NCBI GenBank assembly: GCA_034430155.1
Contig: DAOUET010000037.1
Coordinates: 1-64,000 of the forward strand
DNA length: 64,000 bases
From: DAOUET01 sp034430155
Lineage (GTDB): Bacteria; Chloroflexota; Anaerolineae; Anaerolineales; UBA4823
Direction of reading: 5' to 3'
A program made the translations under genes and the position numbers. The notes beneath the pieces are model-generated. The model ran no database searches. It was not told where the DNA came from and saw only the letters and a program-made list of their open reading frames with translations. This document shows, in pieces, positions 25,042 through 35,000 of the stretch. Position 1 is the stretch's first letter; the number at the start of each line of letters is the position of its first letter.

Positions 25042-28000
25042 TCACTTATTTGCAACGATGATTGGAAGATAAACTCGAGAAAACAGCCCGAAGGTGGTCG
25101 CTCGGGCGACCGTCTGAATATTATTGTCTAGAGTAGAAATTGCTGTTACGGTAGTGATATCTTGATCGTCTCCTTCAATCTGGTCTGGCACATTTACAAT
25201 CAACATCACATCCATATGCTCACCTGATCCCAGATTGACTGCCTTCAACGGCGATATGCTGGCTTGCCATAAACCATCAAGTGTGAAGGTAAAGGTATCG
25301 CTATAATCTCCGGTGTTGGTGATTGTAAAGATGTAAGAGACCTGCGTGCCCGGAAAGCCCTCCCCACTTTGATCCTTGCTCATTTGAACGCCCGGATTCA
25401 CGGTCGCCAACGTGTTTCCAACCGCTTCAACAAAGATCCCATTATTCAGAGCAGATGTCGCTACCAAAATAAAGCTATCTCCACCAATCACGCTGGAATT
25501 GGGGGAGTCAGAAGAAGATATTGGTTGGTTAGGGATATGTACACTGATATTGACGTTTTTCCCAGCCCCCGGAAGCAGCTCACCTGTGTCAGAAGGGAGT
25601 GATGTTTGCCATTGGTTGCCGCTGATATCCAGAGAAAAGGAATTATCTACCTGACCGGTGTTGGTTATTCGGTAAGTGAATGAGACCACCTCCCCAGGAC
25701 TGCCCATGCGGGTTTGTGTGAGAGGTGCGATTTTCACCCCCGGAGATTGGCAACCCTGCACCGTCACGTCATCGATATACCAACCCTCTTTCGCAATGAT
25801 GTTATCGGTTCCCAACCGAAACCGAAATTTCACCGATTCTCCTGCATAAGCATCCAGAGATACCACGGAATTCAACCAATCTTGCGGGTCACCACACCAG
25901 GCTTCCATACCCTGCAAGGGATTTTCGAAATTAACCGAAACCAAGGCATCATATGGGTCTGTCAATAAGCTTGAGTTGGGAATCTGCTCCCAGTTTATGC
26001 CGCTATCTGTGGAAATCTCCGCGATGCCTCCATCCCAACAGATATCACCACTAAAAATCTTTTCGATAGACTGGTAATTCCAGAACTCTAAGTACAACGG
26101 TTCTAACCCTTCCGGTAAAATGATCTCGGGGGAGATCAGGTATTGGTCACTTACCTCATTTAAATCAGTGGCATAGAAAGAGGTTGTTCCGCTGTGTTTG
26201 CGATAAATGGAGAGAGTCCAGCTGTCCAAAATACCGCTATGAATCCAACCGCCACTTCCTGAATCGAAATCTTCACTGAATAACGTTTCTGGCAAAGATC
26301 CGATCGGGCACTCACCAGGAAGCGCAGCCGTGGAAAACTTATAAGTACTCGAGAAATTACCTTCACCGCAGACGTTCTGAGAGCGCACTCGCCAGAAAAA
26401 TAACCCGCTGCTATCCAGATCGTCTTGAGGGGTAAAGCTCGGGTTTGTCAAGCCTTGTGCCGATGCTACGATGTTGTTGAAGTTGTTGTCTGTTGCGATC
26501 TGGATAGCGTAGCTTCCCGCTTGATCGACGGAATCCCAGGTGAAAGTCGGCCGGATTGCCTGATTCACCGCACCATTCATTGGCGTAATCAAGGCTGGCT
26601 GACCTGGAACGATACTATAAATATTCAACCCCACCGTGATAGTATGTGAAAGGGTTTGAGCCACGCCAATGACATGGAAGTCGTAGCTGCCGACTGGGCT
26701 TTCATTCAATTGAGAGACCGTCAACTGGCTATTACCCGGAGGAGTGACCGGGTTGTTGCTGAAATTCACCACACTTCCCGTTGGTTCTCCACTAGCGTTC
26801 AAGGTGACCACCTCTCCGAATCCCATGATTTGCCCCACATTGATGCCATATACACCCGTGGGGTTATCGCTACTGCATATATTTTGGGAATTTGGCGTCG
26901 CTGACAGTGTGAAGTCAGATGCTTGTGCGCAGTTATAGCACACCAGCGCAAAATCCTGATCGGTCCCATCGCCAAAATTGGGGAGACCATCTCCCGCAAT
27001 GTTGAAGGCAGTCACCGTGATATTTAGACTGCCGCTGGTTCCAGCAGGCAGGAAAACGGCTTCATAATTGTTGTTAGAGTCAGGCGATCCTCCGGAGAGG
27101 CTCCATCGTTGGCTAAAATTATTTCCTAAGTAACTATTCCCAGCCACCTCGACTTGCAAATTGAGATTATTGACCTGAGGGCTGACACCAACTGCCCCTG
27201 CCTGGTCGGTATATACCAGTACGATGCGTACCGGCTTGCTTAGGTCTGCTACTAATCCACTGAATGTCCAGGTCTCACCGCTATTTCCAAAAATAACAGT
27301 CTGGTCAACCAGATAGCGAGGCGTATCGCCAAAGGCAGCCGCCATATCTGGCATGCCGTAGCCTTGATTATTGCTTGGCAAGGTGTCATTTGCGCTCGTG
27401 CCACTCAAGTAGGTCGGGTGCGCGATCATATATGCCTTTATCATCGCCGGACTGGGTTCTATCAACCCATAGGTTTCTTCTAACCAGTAATAATAAAGCG
27501 AGGCCACTCCCGCGATTGCCGGTGTAGAATGGCTCGTTCCGGAAGAGGCCGCAAAGGTAGTTTGCCCACTAGGGTGGTAAGTGTCACAAACACCTGAGCC
27601 ATTGTAATCGGGGTTCGTACTGGCGGTACCCTGGATATGGGTGCCAGGCGCCATAATTTCGGGTTTGACTCTGCCACCCGGCACAGGCCCTCGACTGGAG
27701 AAGGAGATAACATCCATGGCATTGTCCGCCCCGCTTGGACCGACAAAACACCCATCTGTCCAATTTGGGCGATCGTTCTCGGAGGCACCCACGGTGATAA
27801 CATTCTTGGCATTTCCCGGCGTTCCGACGCTCCCACTATCCGGGCCGTCATTTCCAGCGGAAAATACAAACAGTAGCTGTTGGTTACCGGAAAGATTTGG
27901 ATTGGCGTCGCGTGTTCCGGCATCGTAGGCCTGAGAGGAAAAGTCGTAGGTGCCAGCACAACCGCCGCACCCCCAGGAATTACTGCTGATGCGGGCTCCG

Positions 28001-29322
28001 GCCTCATAGCTCGTTTGTATTACACCCTGGTCGCTGTTACCACAGTTCGAGACATCATATGACTCGTCGAATATTCGTGTACCTGCCAAACGACCGTATG
28101 GGTTGATCCCCAGACCGCGGTTGAATCCATCTCCATCCCTGTATGGAGAACCACTGCGATTATCATAACCACCTGCTATGCTGGTATTGAGGTGCCCATG
28201 CCCGTCTGGACCACCTCCATCAGATGCAGAGGTGCAATTCTGGACGTATGCTAATCTGGTGGCGTTGTTCAGATTTCCAAATATATGCAAAGTCGAATCG
28301 CCAGAATTCACATTCCCGTTGCCAATGCCATCATCGGTGATATCCACGATGGGATAATCGTTAGGGCTCGTACTGAAGCCATAACTGTTTAACCAGGAAA
28401 TGTATCCCGGTCCAGCAGGACCAGTCAGGCTGGCGTCAAAATTTGCTGCCAGGATTTGTCCCTGAACCTCGTCCATCAACTCCCTCTCAAACTTCTCCCC
28501 AATCCAATATACATCGGGAAGGTTGGCCGCCCGATAAATATCGCCTAAACGCATCTTCACCTGGATGGTTTCAAAAGCCATGATTGGACTCCAGGGAGCC
28601 AATTCTTGAACGCTCATGTCTTTGATTGCTTTTTTACTCTGGCTATTTTCTGGGTGGCTATACATCTGAAGGTAAACAGGTACAATTTCATCGGGTTTGC
28701 TCTGTTTATTGAACCGCTCGATCAACGAAGGCCCTAACTTAAAATATGGCTGATAAACAGCACTGTATTGTAAGAAATCTCCCCTGCCTGCCATACTGCT
28801 CAATCTGGCTCGGCCGCTGTCGTCCGTCCACACCAGATAGGCATTATTGGCAATGTAATGCACCAGAGTGCTACCTGTAGCTTCTACTGCCGATAACCAT
28901 TCTGCCTTTATCGGTCCGATAAACTGCACAAGCTGCAGACCAGGACCACTCGCCTTCCCCAGGTTGAGCTGCTCGGGCAGATTCAATATATCAATTTGGG
29001 TGTTAAACGGGTAAGCATCGATCAGAATCTCATCCAAATCATCCGCTGGAATGAGAGAGCTGCCAAGTTGGGCGGATAATAGCCTCCCTGCTTGGTCTGA
29101 AACTCGATACAACCCGAACGATCCGTAATCCTGTAGAAGAGTAACCCCCGGTTGGTCAGGTCTCAATAAGCCGGTCTGTACGATAACCTTGTGTTGCCTG
29201 ATTTGCGGGTTAGCTGAGGAGGCTTCTGCAGAATCTCTCCCGAAGACGAAGAATATTACCACCAAGACCATCAAACCACTTAGAAGTGAACTGAGCACCA
29301 GCGCACCACGTTTACTGATCAT
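25042..29322 (-). CDS. Large secreted subtilisin-family (S8) serine protease
   Basis: 1426 residues. A signal anchor/signal peptide covers about residues 8-33. The subtilase domain has the probable triad D327 (IVDITDDG), H375 (DGHGHLNT) and S597 (GTSHSTP). Downstream are a proprotein/jelly-roll-like region; a fibronectin-like domain near residue 950 (RPTFTWDSVDQAGSYAIQIA); a concanavalin/MAM-like domain (SEDFDSGSGGWIHSG, about 1050-1190); and two NEW3/CARDB-like repeats (VVSFTYRITNTGQVDNSF; QVSYIFTITNTGDYSDTF). It ends with SRVYLPIIVANK, a tail type I associate with secreted proteins of Chloroflexi. A GGAGG ribosome binding site precedes the ATG. It sits inside the glycosyltransferase island and may itself be glycosylated. 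Confidence 0.9.
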   Translation of the reverse strand: MISKRGALVLSSLLSGLMVLVVIFFVFGRDSAEASSANPQIRQHKVIVQTGLLRPDQPGVTLLQDYGSFGLYRVSDQAGRLLSAQLGSSLIPADDLDEILIDAYPFNTQIDILNLPEQLNLGKASGPGLQLVQFIGPIKAEWLSAVEATGSTLVHYIANNAYLVWTDDSGRARLSSMAGRGDFLQYSAVYQPYFKLGPSLIERFNKQSKPDEIVPVYLQMYSHPENSQSKKAIKDMSVQELAPWSPIMAFETIQVKMRLGDIYRAANLPDVYWIGEKFERELMDEVQGQILAANFDASLTGPAGPGYISWLNSYGFSTSPNDYPIVDITDDGIGNGNVNSGDSTLHIFGNLNNATRLAYVQNCTSASDGGGPDGHGHLNTSIAGGYDNRSGSPYRDGDGFNRGLGINPYGRLAGTRIFDESYDVSNCGNSDQGVIQTSYEAGARISSNSWGCGGCAGTYDFSSQAYDAGTRDANPNLSGNQQLLFVFSAGNDGPDSGSVGTPGNAKNVITVGASENDRPNWTDGCFVGPSGADNAMDVISFSSRGPVPGGRVKPEIMAPGTHIQGTASTNPDYNGSGVCDTYHPSGQTTFAASSGTSHSTPAIAGVASLYYYWLEETYGLIEPSPAMIKAYMIAHPTYLSGTSANDTLPSNNQGYGMPDMAAAFGDTPRYLVDQTVIFGNSGETWTFSGLVADLSKPVRIVLVYTDQAGAVGVSPQVNNLNLQVEVAGNSYLGNNFSQRWSLSGGSPDSNNNYEAVFLPAGTSGSLNITVTAFNIAGDGLPNFGDGTDQDFALVCYNCAQASDFTLSATPNSQNICSSDNPTGVYGINVGQIMGFGEVVTLNASGEPTGSVVNFSNNPVTPPGNSQLTVSQLNESPVGSYDFHVIGVAQTLSHTITVGLNIYSIVPGQPALITPMNGAVNQAIRPTFTWDSVDQAGSYAIQIATDNNFNNIVASAQGLTNPSFTPQDDLDSSGLFFWRVRSQNVCGEGNFSSTYKFSTAALPGECPIGSLPETLFSEDFDSGSGGWIHSGILDSWTLSIYRKHSGTTSFYATDLNEVSDQYLISPEIILPEGLEPLYLEFWNYQSIEKIFSGDICWDGGIAEISTDSGINWEQIPNSSLLTDPYDALVSVNFENPLQGMEAWCGDPQDWLNSVVSLDAYAGESVKFRFRLGTDNIIAKEGWYIDDVTVQGCQSPGVKIAPLTQTRMGSPGEVVSFTYRITNTGQVDNSFSLDISGNQWQTSLPSDTGELLPGAGKNVNISVHIPNQPISSSDSPNSSVIGGDSFILVATSALNNGIFVEAVGNTLATVNPGVQMSKDQSGEGFPGTQVSYIFTITNTGDYSDTFTFTLDGLWQASISPLKAVNLGSGEHMDVMLIVNVPDQIEGDDQDITTVTAISTLDNNIQTVARATTFGLFSRVYLPIIVANK

Positions 29323-29430
29323 GGCAATATCCTCCTCCCGATAAGATCGCGATAAGCTAGTTTTTCCAATAAGATTATTGGGTGAACATACCGACCAGCT
29401 TCATCACCATCGAGATTTCCGGCTAATCCT

Positions 29431-31953
29431 TTATGATAGCGGCCCAGGGACTTCGTAAATTGTTGCCTGGTCAAGTTGAAATACTGGCGTTAGAAAACGA
29501 TTAAATTTGTTATCCTGAGCGCCATACGTCGATCGTTCCAATGATCCGACAAAAACATAGCGTACATCATAGCGACGCAGGAGTTCTTGGACTTCGTTCA
29601 TGTCATTAGAACGATAAATTTCCTCGATATCTGCTTGCCTGGTACCCATCTCTTTGGCACCGCCGCGCCATTGGCTTTCGTGTCCGGGCCAACCCAGCAC
29701 AGTCGCCTGGCCACTCAAAGTGGCTACCCGGGCATACCCCGAGTAGCTGTCCCCCACAGCCTCTACTACAACTCCTTGAGGAGCCGATTGCAACCACTGG
29801 ATAGCTGCCATATCATCAGGTGATTGCCGTGCCAAATAAGCTGTACCGTCCAATGTCCAGCCTTGCGGTGGGTTGAACCCGTGGGTCTTATCCCACAATC
29901 CCAAGACCGGATAGGTCAACGCCATCACAAGAAGGACCAGCATGCTGAAGCGATAGACGCCATCCCAGATACCCCGCAATTCTTGAAGTAAAACCGCCGT
30001 ACCAAAAGCTGCCACGATCCCCCATAACAACCAGGCTTCGAAGTAGAATTTGAAAATAGTATTTATGCGGTATCCAAACTGATCGCGCAGATAGAAGAAT
30101 TCCGGTCCAAATACCAGTAACGTACCCAGTAGAACAAGCAACAATGCAAACCTGCTGGAAAGGTTCCTGTTCTCTGAGTTTATTCCCGCGGTTGGCTCTT
30201 CCTTTTCTAATGAAACGCTCACATTTTTCTGGATTGGCTGGCGCGGCCACAACAAACCGATAGACGCTCCCAGCAGGACTATAGTTGTAATCCAACCCCC
30301 TGGACTGTTCAATCGCCTCCACAGGGTTTCTTGAAAGAGCAAGCCAACACTGCCCTGCGCACCCAAAGAGCCCAGATAGATATCTCCAATGATCGGTAAA
30401 CTGATAATACCCAAACCTAGAAGCAGGCAAAGGATCAACAAAACCAAAGCCAACCCGACCCCTAAGGTTAACCCCTTCCTTAATCGGCTCCAACCCCCAT
30501 CAAGTTTCCAACAAAAAATTAAAAACGCGCAGATCGGAACCAGCAACGAACCAAACATCACCCACATCTGCGCGCCTCGAGTTGGATAGATAAGGTTTGG
30601 TAAGATACCACCTGCTTGGGAGGAAAATCCCAAATAAAATGGGAAATAAAGCAGCACTCCACTCAAACCTAACACAATACCCAACTTCAGGAAATCCCAT
30701 AACCGTGCAAGACTCCAACCGCTTATTTGCGACTCCCAAAATACATACGCTCCGCAAAACAAGCTCACATATATCGGAAAATCCCAGGTGTTCAGAAACG
30801 CCATACCCCCCAATGCCAAAGCTGCCAGCGCAAAAGTTTGACGGTTTATCTGCAAATGCAGTCGGAACCAGTTCAATTGGCCGCGCCCACCACCTAAGAC
30901 TAAATTATACGCCAAGGTCATAGCCAAGAAGGCGAATGGCATTGCCAAGACATGTGGGTGTAAGTCTGCCAACAGATATGAGAAAAAAGGAAACTCATCG
31001 ATGACATCCCCCTTAGAGACGCCCCGAAGGTCGTAATCTTGCACCACCCGCGATGCCTGCCACCACCACCAGCCTCCTGTACCGTAAAGCCTTGGTAGCC
31101 AGGAAAAGGGGGTAGTCGCTGCCTGGTTGATATTGGGGATATCCAACCATTTCCAAAATCCGGAAGTACTTGCACTGGAAAAAATTCCTCGAGCGTGCAA
31201 TACTTCTAAGAATCCTTCCAGGTTACTGACGATTAGAATGAAGAAAGGTCCCAGCAACGCTGAAAATAAATATCCCCTCTCTGTAAAGCTTTTGCGAGGC
31301 CCTCTGCCACTCAAACCATTCTTCGAAGCAAAATGGTTAACCAGCAAATCGTAAATCAATCCGTAAGCGCCGATTGCACTCAAAGAAAATACGAGTGAAA
31401 TTCCCAGATTAAAAGCCACACCTCCAGGAGTAGCCGTCAATTGAGCCAACATAGCTACCAATACATAACCGAAATAATAATAGGAAATGGCGTAGCCTGA
31501 AAGCCATGGATCGTGTGGTGGAAAAACCGGTGAATGTAAAATCGCATTAATGAAGGCTAACTCCATCGGTTTTTCGGTGCCATAAATTTCGGGGTTAGCT
31601 GCTCTAACGATAGTCCAGGCTACGAAGGATACCAGGAATATGATTTCTACGCTGAATACCAGGCTACGGCGTGTTCGCCACCACCGGGAGAAATCTTCTC
31701 GAGAAATCCCGTGTAATGCCCAAAGACTCAATGCCAGCACAACTCCCAAGGTTAATACCAACCCCCCCGGGTTGTTGCGGATAATGCCCAGTGTAGCCAG
31801 TAACCAGAAGCCGTAACCCCATAATAATATCCCCAAGGTTCGACTCAATGCGTATCCGCGATCCGGTAGAGCTGGGAGCAGGCGAAAAGCCAGCGGGAAG
31901 CTCAGCAATCCCAACAGGGAAACAGTCAAATACCAAAGGAGAAAAGAAAGCAT
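29431..31953 (-). CDS. Chlor_Arch_YYY family (DUF2298) membrane protein
   Basis: 840 residues with about 15-18 hydrophobic segments. The family motif YYYxG occurs as YYYFG (in GYAISYYYFGYVLV, about residue 160), preceded by EKPMELAFINAIL and PPHDPWLSG. Full-length single-domain members of this family are 700-900 residues, so the length fits. The C-terminal 100 residues are soluble (YSGYARVATLSGQ; DVRYVFVGSLERSTYG) and resemble the end of the next protein upstream. Family function is not established; resemblance to GT-C glycosyltransferases and the neighbours suggest transfer or export of lipid-linked sugars. It lies between the 1809-residue fusion gene and the subtilase. Confidence 0.85.
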   Translation of the reverse strand: MLSFLLWYLTVSLLGLLSFPLAFRLLPALPDRGYALSRTLGILLWGYGFWLLATLGIIRNNPGGLVLTLGVVLALSLWALHGISREDFSRWWRTRRSLVFSVEIIFLVSFVAWTIVRAANPEIYGTEKPMELAFINAILHSPVFPPHDPWLSGYAISYYYFGYVLVAMLAQLTATPGGVAFNLGISLVFSLSAIGAYGLIYDLLVNHFASKNGLSGRGPRKSFTERGYLFSALLGPFFILIVSNLEGFLEVLHARGIFSSASTSGFWKWLDIPNINQAATTPFSWLPRLYGTGGWWWWQASRVVQDYDLRGVSKGDVIDEFPFFSYLLADLHPHVLAMPFAFLAMTLAYNLVLGGGRGQLNWFRLHLQINRQTFALAALALGGMAFLNTWDFPIYVSLFCGAYVFWESQISGWSLARLWDFLKLGIVLGLSGVLLYFPFYLGFSSQAGGILPNLIYPTRGAQMWVMFGSLLVPICAFLIFCWKLDGGWSRLRKGLTLGVGLALVLLILCLLLGLGIISLPIIGDIYLGSLGAQGSVGLLFQETLWRRLNSPGGWITTIVLLGASIGLLWPRQPIQKNVSVSLEKEEPTAGINSENRNLSSRFALLLVLLGTLLVFGPEFFYLRDQFGYRINTIFKFYFEAWLLWGIVAAFGTAVLLQELRGIWDGVYRFSMLVLLVMALTYPVLGLWDKTHGFNPPQGWTLDGTAYLARQSPDDMAAIQWLQSAPQGVVVEAVGDSYSGYARVATLSGQATVLGWPGHESQWRGGAKEMGTRQADIEEIYRSNDMNEVQELLRRYDVRYVFVGSLERSTYGAQDNKFNRFLTPVFQLDQATIYEVPGPLS

Positions 31954-32038
31954 CAGGTGTATTGAGAGGGTTAATACTTGATATCTACACGGAAGAAGTA
32001 GTTATCTTACTTGCAGACTCAACGCTTATCCTACCATG

Positions 32039-35000
32039 TCAAGGCAGTACTTCATAAATATCGGTTTCTCCTTCGTGATAGACTAATTTCCACAAGGAGC
32101 CATTCAGCTCTTCAAATTTATTCAAACCAAGACCAGGGTAAAGCGCCCGTTCCAATTGACCCACGACTATATACCGCACATTAAATTGCCTTAAAAAATC
32201 ACGCGCCTGGTTTAGATCAATGGTGAAGTAGAATTCGTTGACTTGGTTAATCCGATCTGTAACCACGTCCTCGGGGGCGGCCGCCCTTTGTTGGCGCTGG
32301 TGCCAGTTCCAACCAATCACGTCGGGCAAGCCTGTGTAAATCGTGTATCGCGTGGCCCAATGATATTCAACCATATTGCCCTCTACGATGGTTGGCGATC
32401 CCTGTATGTTCTCCTGCATCCAACGGATACCGTCATAATCCTGGCTTAAATCCAGGCTTGTGTTCAAATCGTTATAAACGGCGTACTGCATAAATGCCAT
32501 CCCATTTAGAGTATGAGGTGCATTGGAAGCCATGCGATCCTTTATTTTTGCTGTGGCTCCCAGGAGGGGATAGAGCCCAGCTGAGGCGACTAAACCAACC
32601 AATGCGATTTGCCAGGCAGAGCGCCAACCAGGCAGCCAATCCGCAAGTTCAATTAGTAACCAAACCAAAGCCGCAGCAGCACTCACCGCGAACAACGTCC
32701 ACGCCTGCAAGGAGAACTTGAATACTGTGTTCATTCGGGCGACATCCCCTCGCAGAACCACCACTTCTACCATCAAAGTGAGCACCAGTCCGCTGCCTAC
32801 CATGAACAATACCACCCGTTTGGCATCAGACATGTCTGGTCTTAGGATTAAAATGCCAGCCCAGGCCGCCAAAGGTAGAACTAACCAGGCAATGCTCACC
32901 CCCACATAAACCAGTACGACCACCCATACCAGGGACAACACGCCCCCAGCCATTATTAATCCCCAATACGGCGCCAGCTTCCTCACCGACGAAAGCGGTG
33001 TACTTGCCATCCATTGGCGGGTCTCCCAAACCATCCAGGAGACAATCACAAACAGGAACAAGCCCCAATGGGTTAGATAAGACCACAGCGGGGTGTGTGT
33101 CCCTTTCCACAGTTCGATGGATTTATAGCCTTGCACGTACCAATAAGCGTAAGGTTGATACAAAAGAAAGGCCAGTCCTACTAAAAGTGTTATTCCCCCA
33201 ATGACGAGAAGGGTTCGAATCGCTTTTACAGATAATCCGAAAAATGATGTGGAGTCCCCGCTCTCTCGGCGATAATAACGCCAGACTGCATATCCCAATG
33301 CTACCGCGCCGAGTACCAGATAGGTGGGCAGATCCCAAGTATTTGTCGGGCGTAGAGCGCCGATAGTCATTCCTCCCAACAGGAAACTCAATCCAACCTG
33401 CAAGTATGAACGACGATTCGTTCCAGTTTTTGTAGGTGCCCAGGCGCGCCCAAAAACTACGGAGATTGCCCAAGAGAGCGCCAGTAATGCCAATGGTAAT
33501 GCGAAAAGGTGCGCGTGTGGGTCGCCATATAAAACCGTAAAAAACGGGAATTCCGTAATGGGTTCCACCTCATTTGGTGCTGGGATCACCCGGCTTGGCA
33601 ACCAATACCAGTCCGCCAGGGCGTATGGCAGCTGGGTGCCCAGAATTGCTTGTACGAAACCGCGTACTGCCCATACCCAGCGGGTCAAAATACTGGCGTT
33701 TTCGATGACGCCACCGGGCGCTGCCAGGCGTTGGTAGCCCTGGTAAATCATTCGAAGCGTACCAAGATTTCCTAACACTACCATTCCTAATGCCCCTGCT
33801 AACCCAGAGAAGAGAGATAGCTTTTGGATCGGCTGCGTCCGAATCCGCCGGTCAACCCCAACTCCTTTCCCCTGGATCAGATTCCATCCTACCGAGAAAG
33901 CTCCCAGAGCGATCAAAGCAAACACGGTAGGCAAGATCAAATTGTAAGCAATCGCAGGGACGATCCCCAACCATTTGACCAACACGCCCACCAAAACGAA
34001 TCCGTAGTAATAATAGTTGATATACCCGCCAGAGAACCACGGATCAAAAGGTGGAAAAGATGTGCTCTTGAGCACTGCATTGAAGTAGGAAAAATCCATT
34101 GGCTTTTCCCCACCCTTCCAGGGATGCCATAGGTCAGGATTCCCTAGGCGGATGAGCAGATCCAGAACGAAAAACGCCAGGAATAAGCCCTCTACTAGAA
34201 GAAAATATTTTTTGCGAGTTCGCCATTCCTCCCGTAGGGCTTCCCGCTGGCGGTAAGTAAGATATCCTGCCAACAGGATCATTAAGACTAAGACGATACT
34301 GATCGTCAAGCGGGAAAAGGGCACGCTGAATGAACCTGCCAGCCATACAATATAGGACAATATCAATAAACCCGCAGTACGAGCCAATGGATATCCCTTG
34401 TCAGGCAGCCCCTCCATTGCTATCCTTACTATTGGGTATGAAACCAATCCGAGCAGGGCTACAACAATATACCAAATCACTAAACCTATGGCCGGAAACC
34501 GGTTTTGCAACGCATCGCTGTTAAACAGTTGCGACCAGGTGCCACCCTCCTGCTGGCTGATCAACCGGCCTGCCGGAAGCATCATATCCTTTGGCACCGA
34601 TGCAGATTTTAGGTCATTGCCGTAGTTTACATGGCTGAGGTCTACAGAACCCAAGATGTTTTGTACCTTCAATGGGTCAAAAGTAGAATTCTTCTTGAAA
34701 ATAAACACCTTGGGATGATCATAAACAGTGAAGGCTTCCTCCGCGGCTTGGTCATTGATTTGCCAGGGTCCCAAGGTGGGATTAGAGATAAATACTTTAA
34801 CCAGGTCAAAACCCAATTCTCCCTGAAACATGCCGGTTTCAGCCACGTTGTAGCACCATTCTATGCTTCGTTCAGGAGGGCATCCAATCAAGCTCCGATA
34901 GTATTGCGTGGTCATCGGGAAGCGTTGTGGTAGTCTTGGCAATGAAGCCCACTCTCTGCTGGAACTTATTAGAATGTAATCGGTTTGATCAAGGATATCC

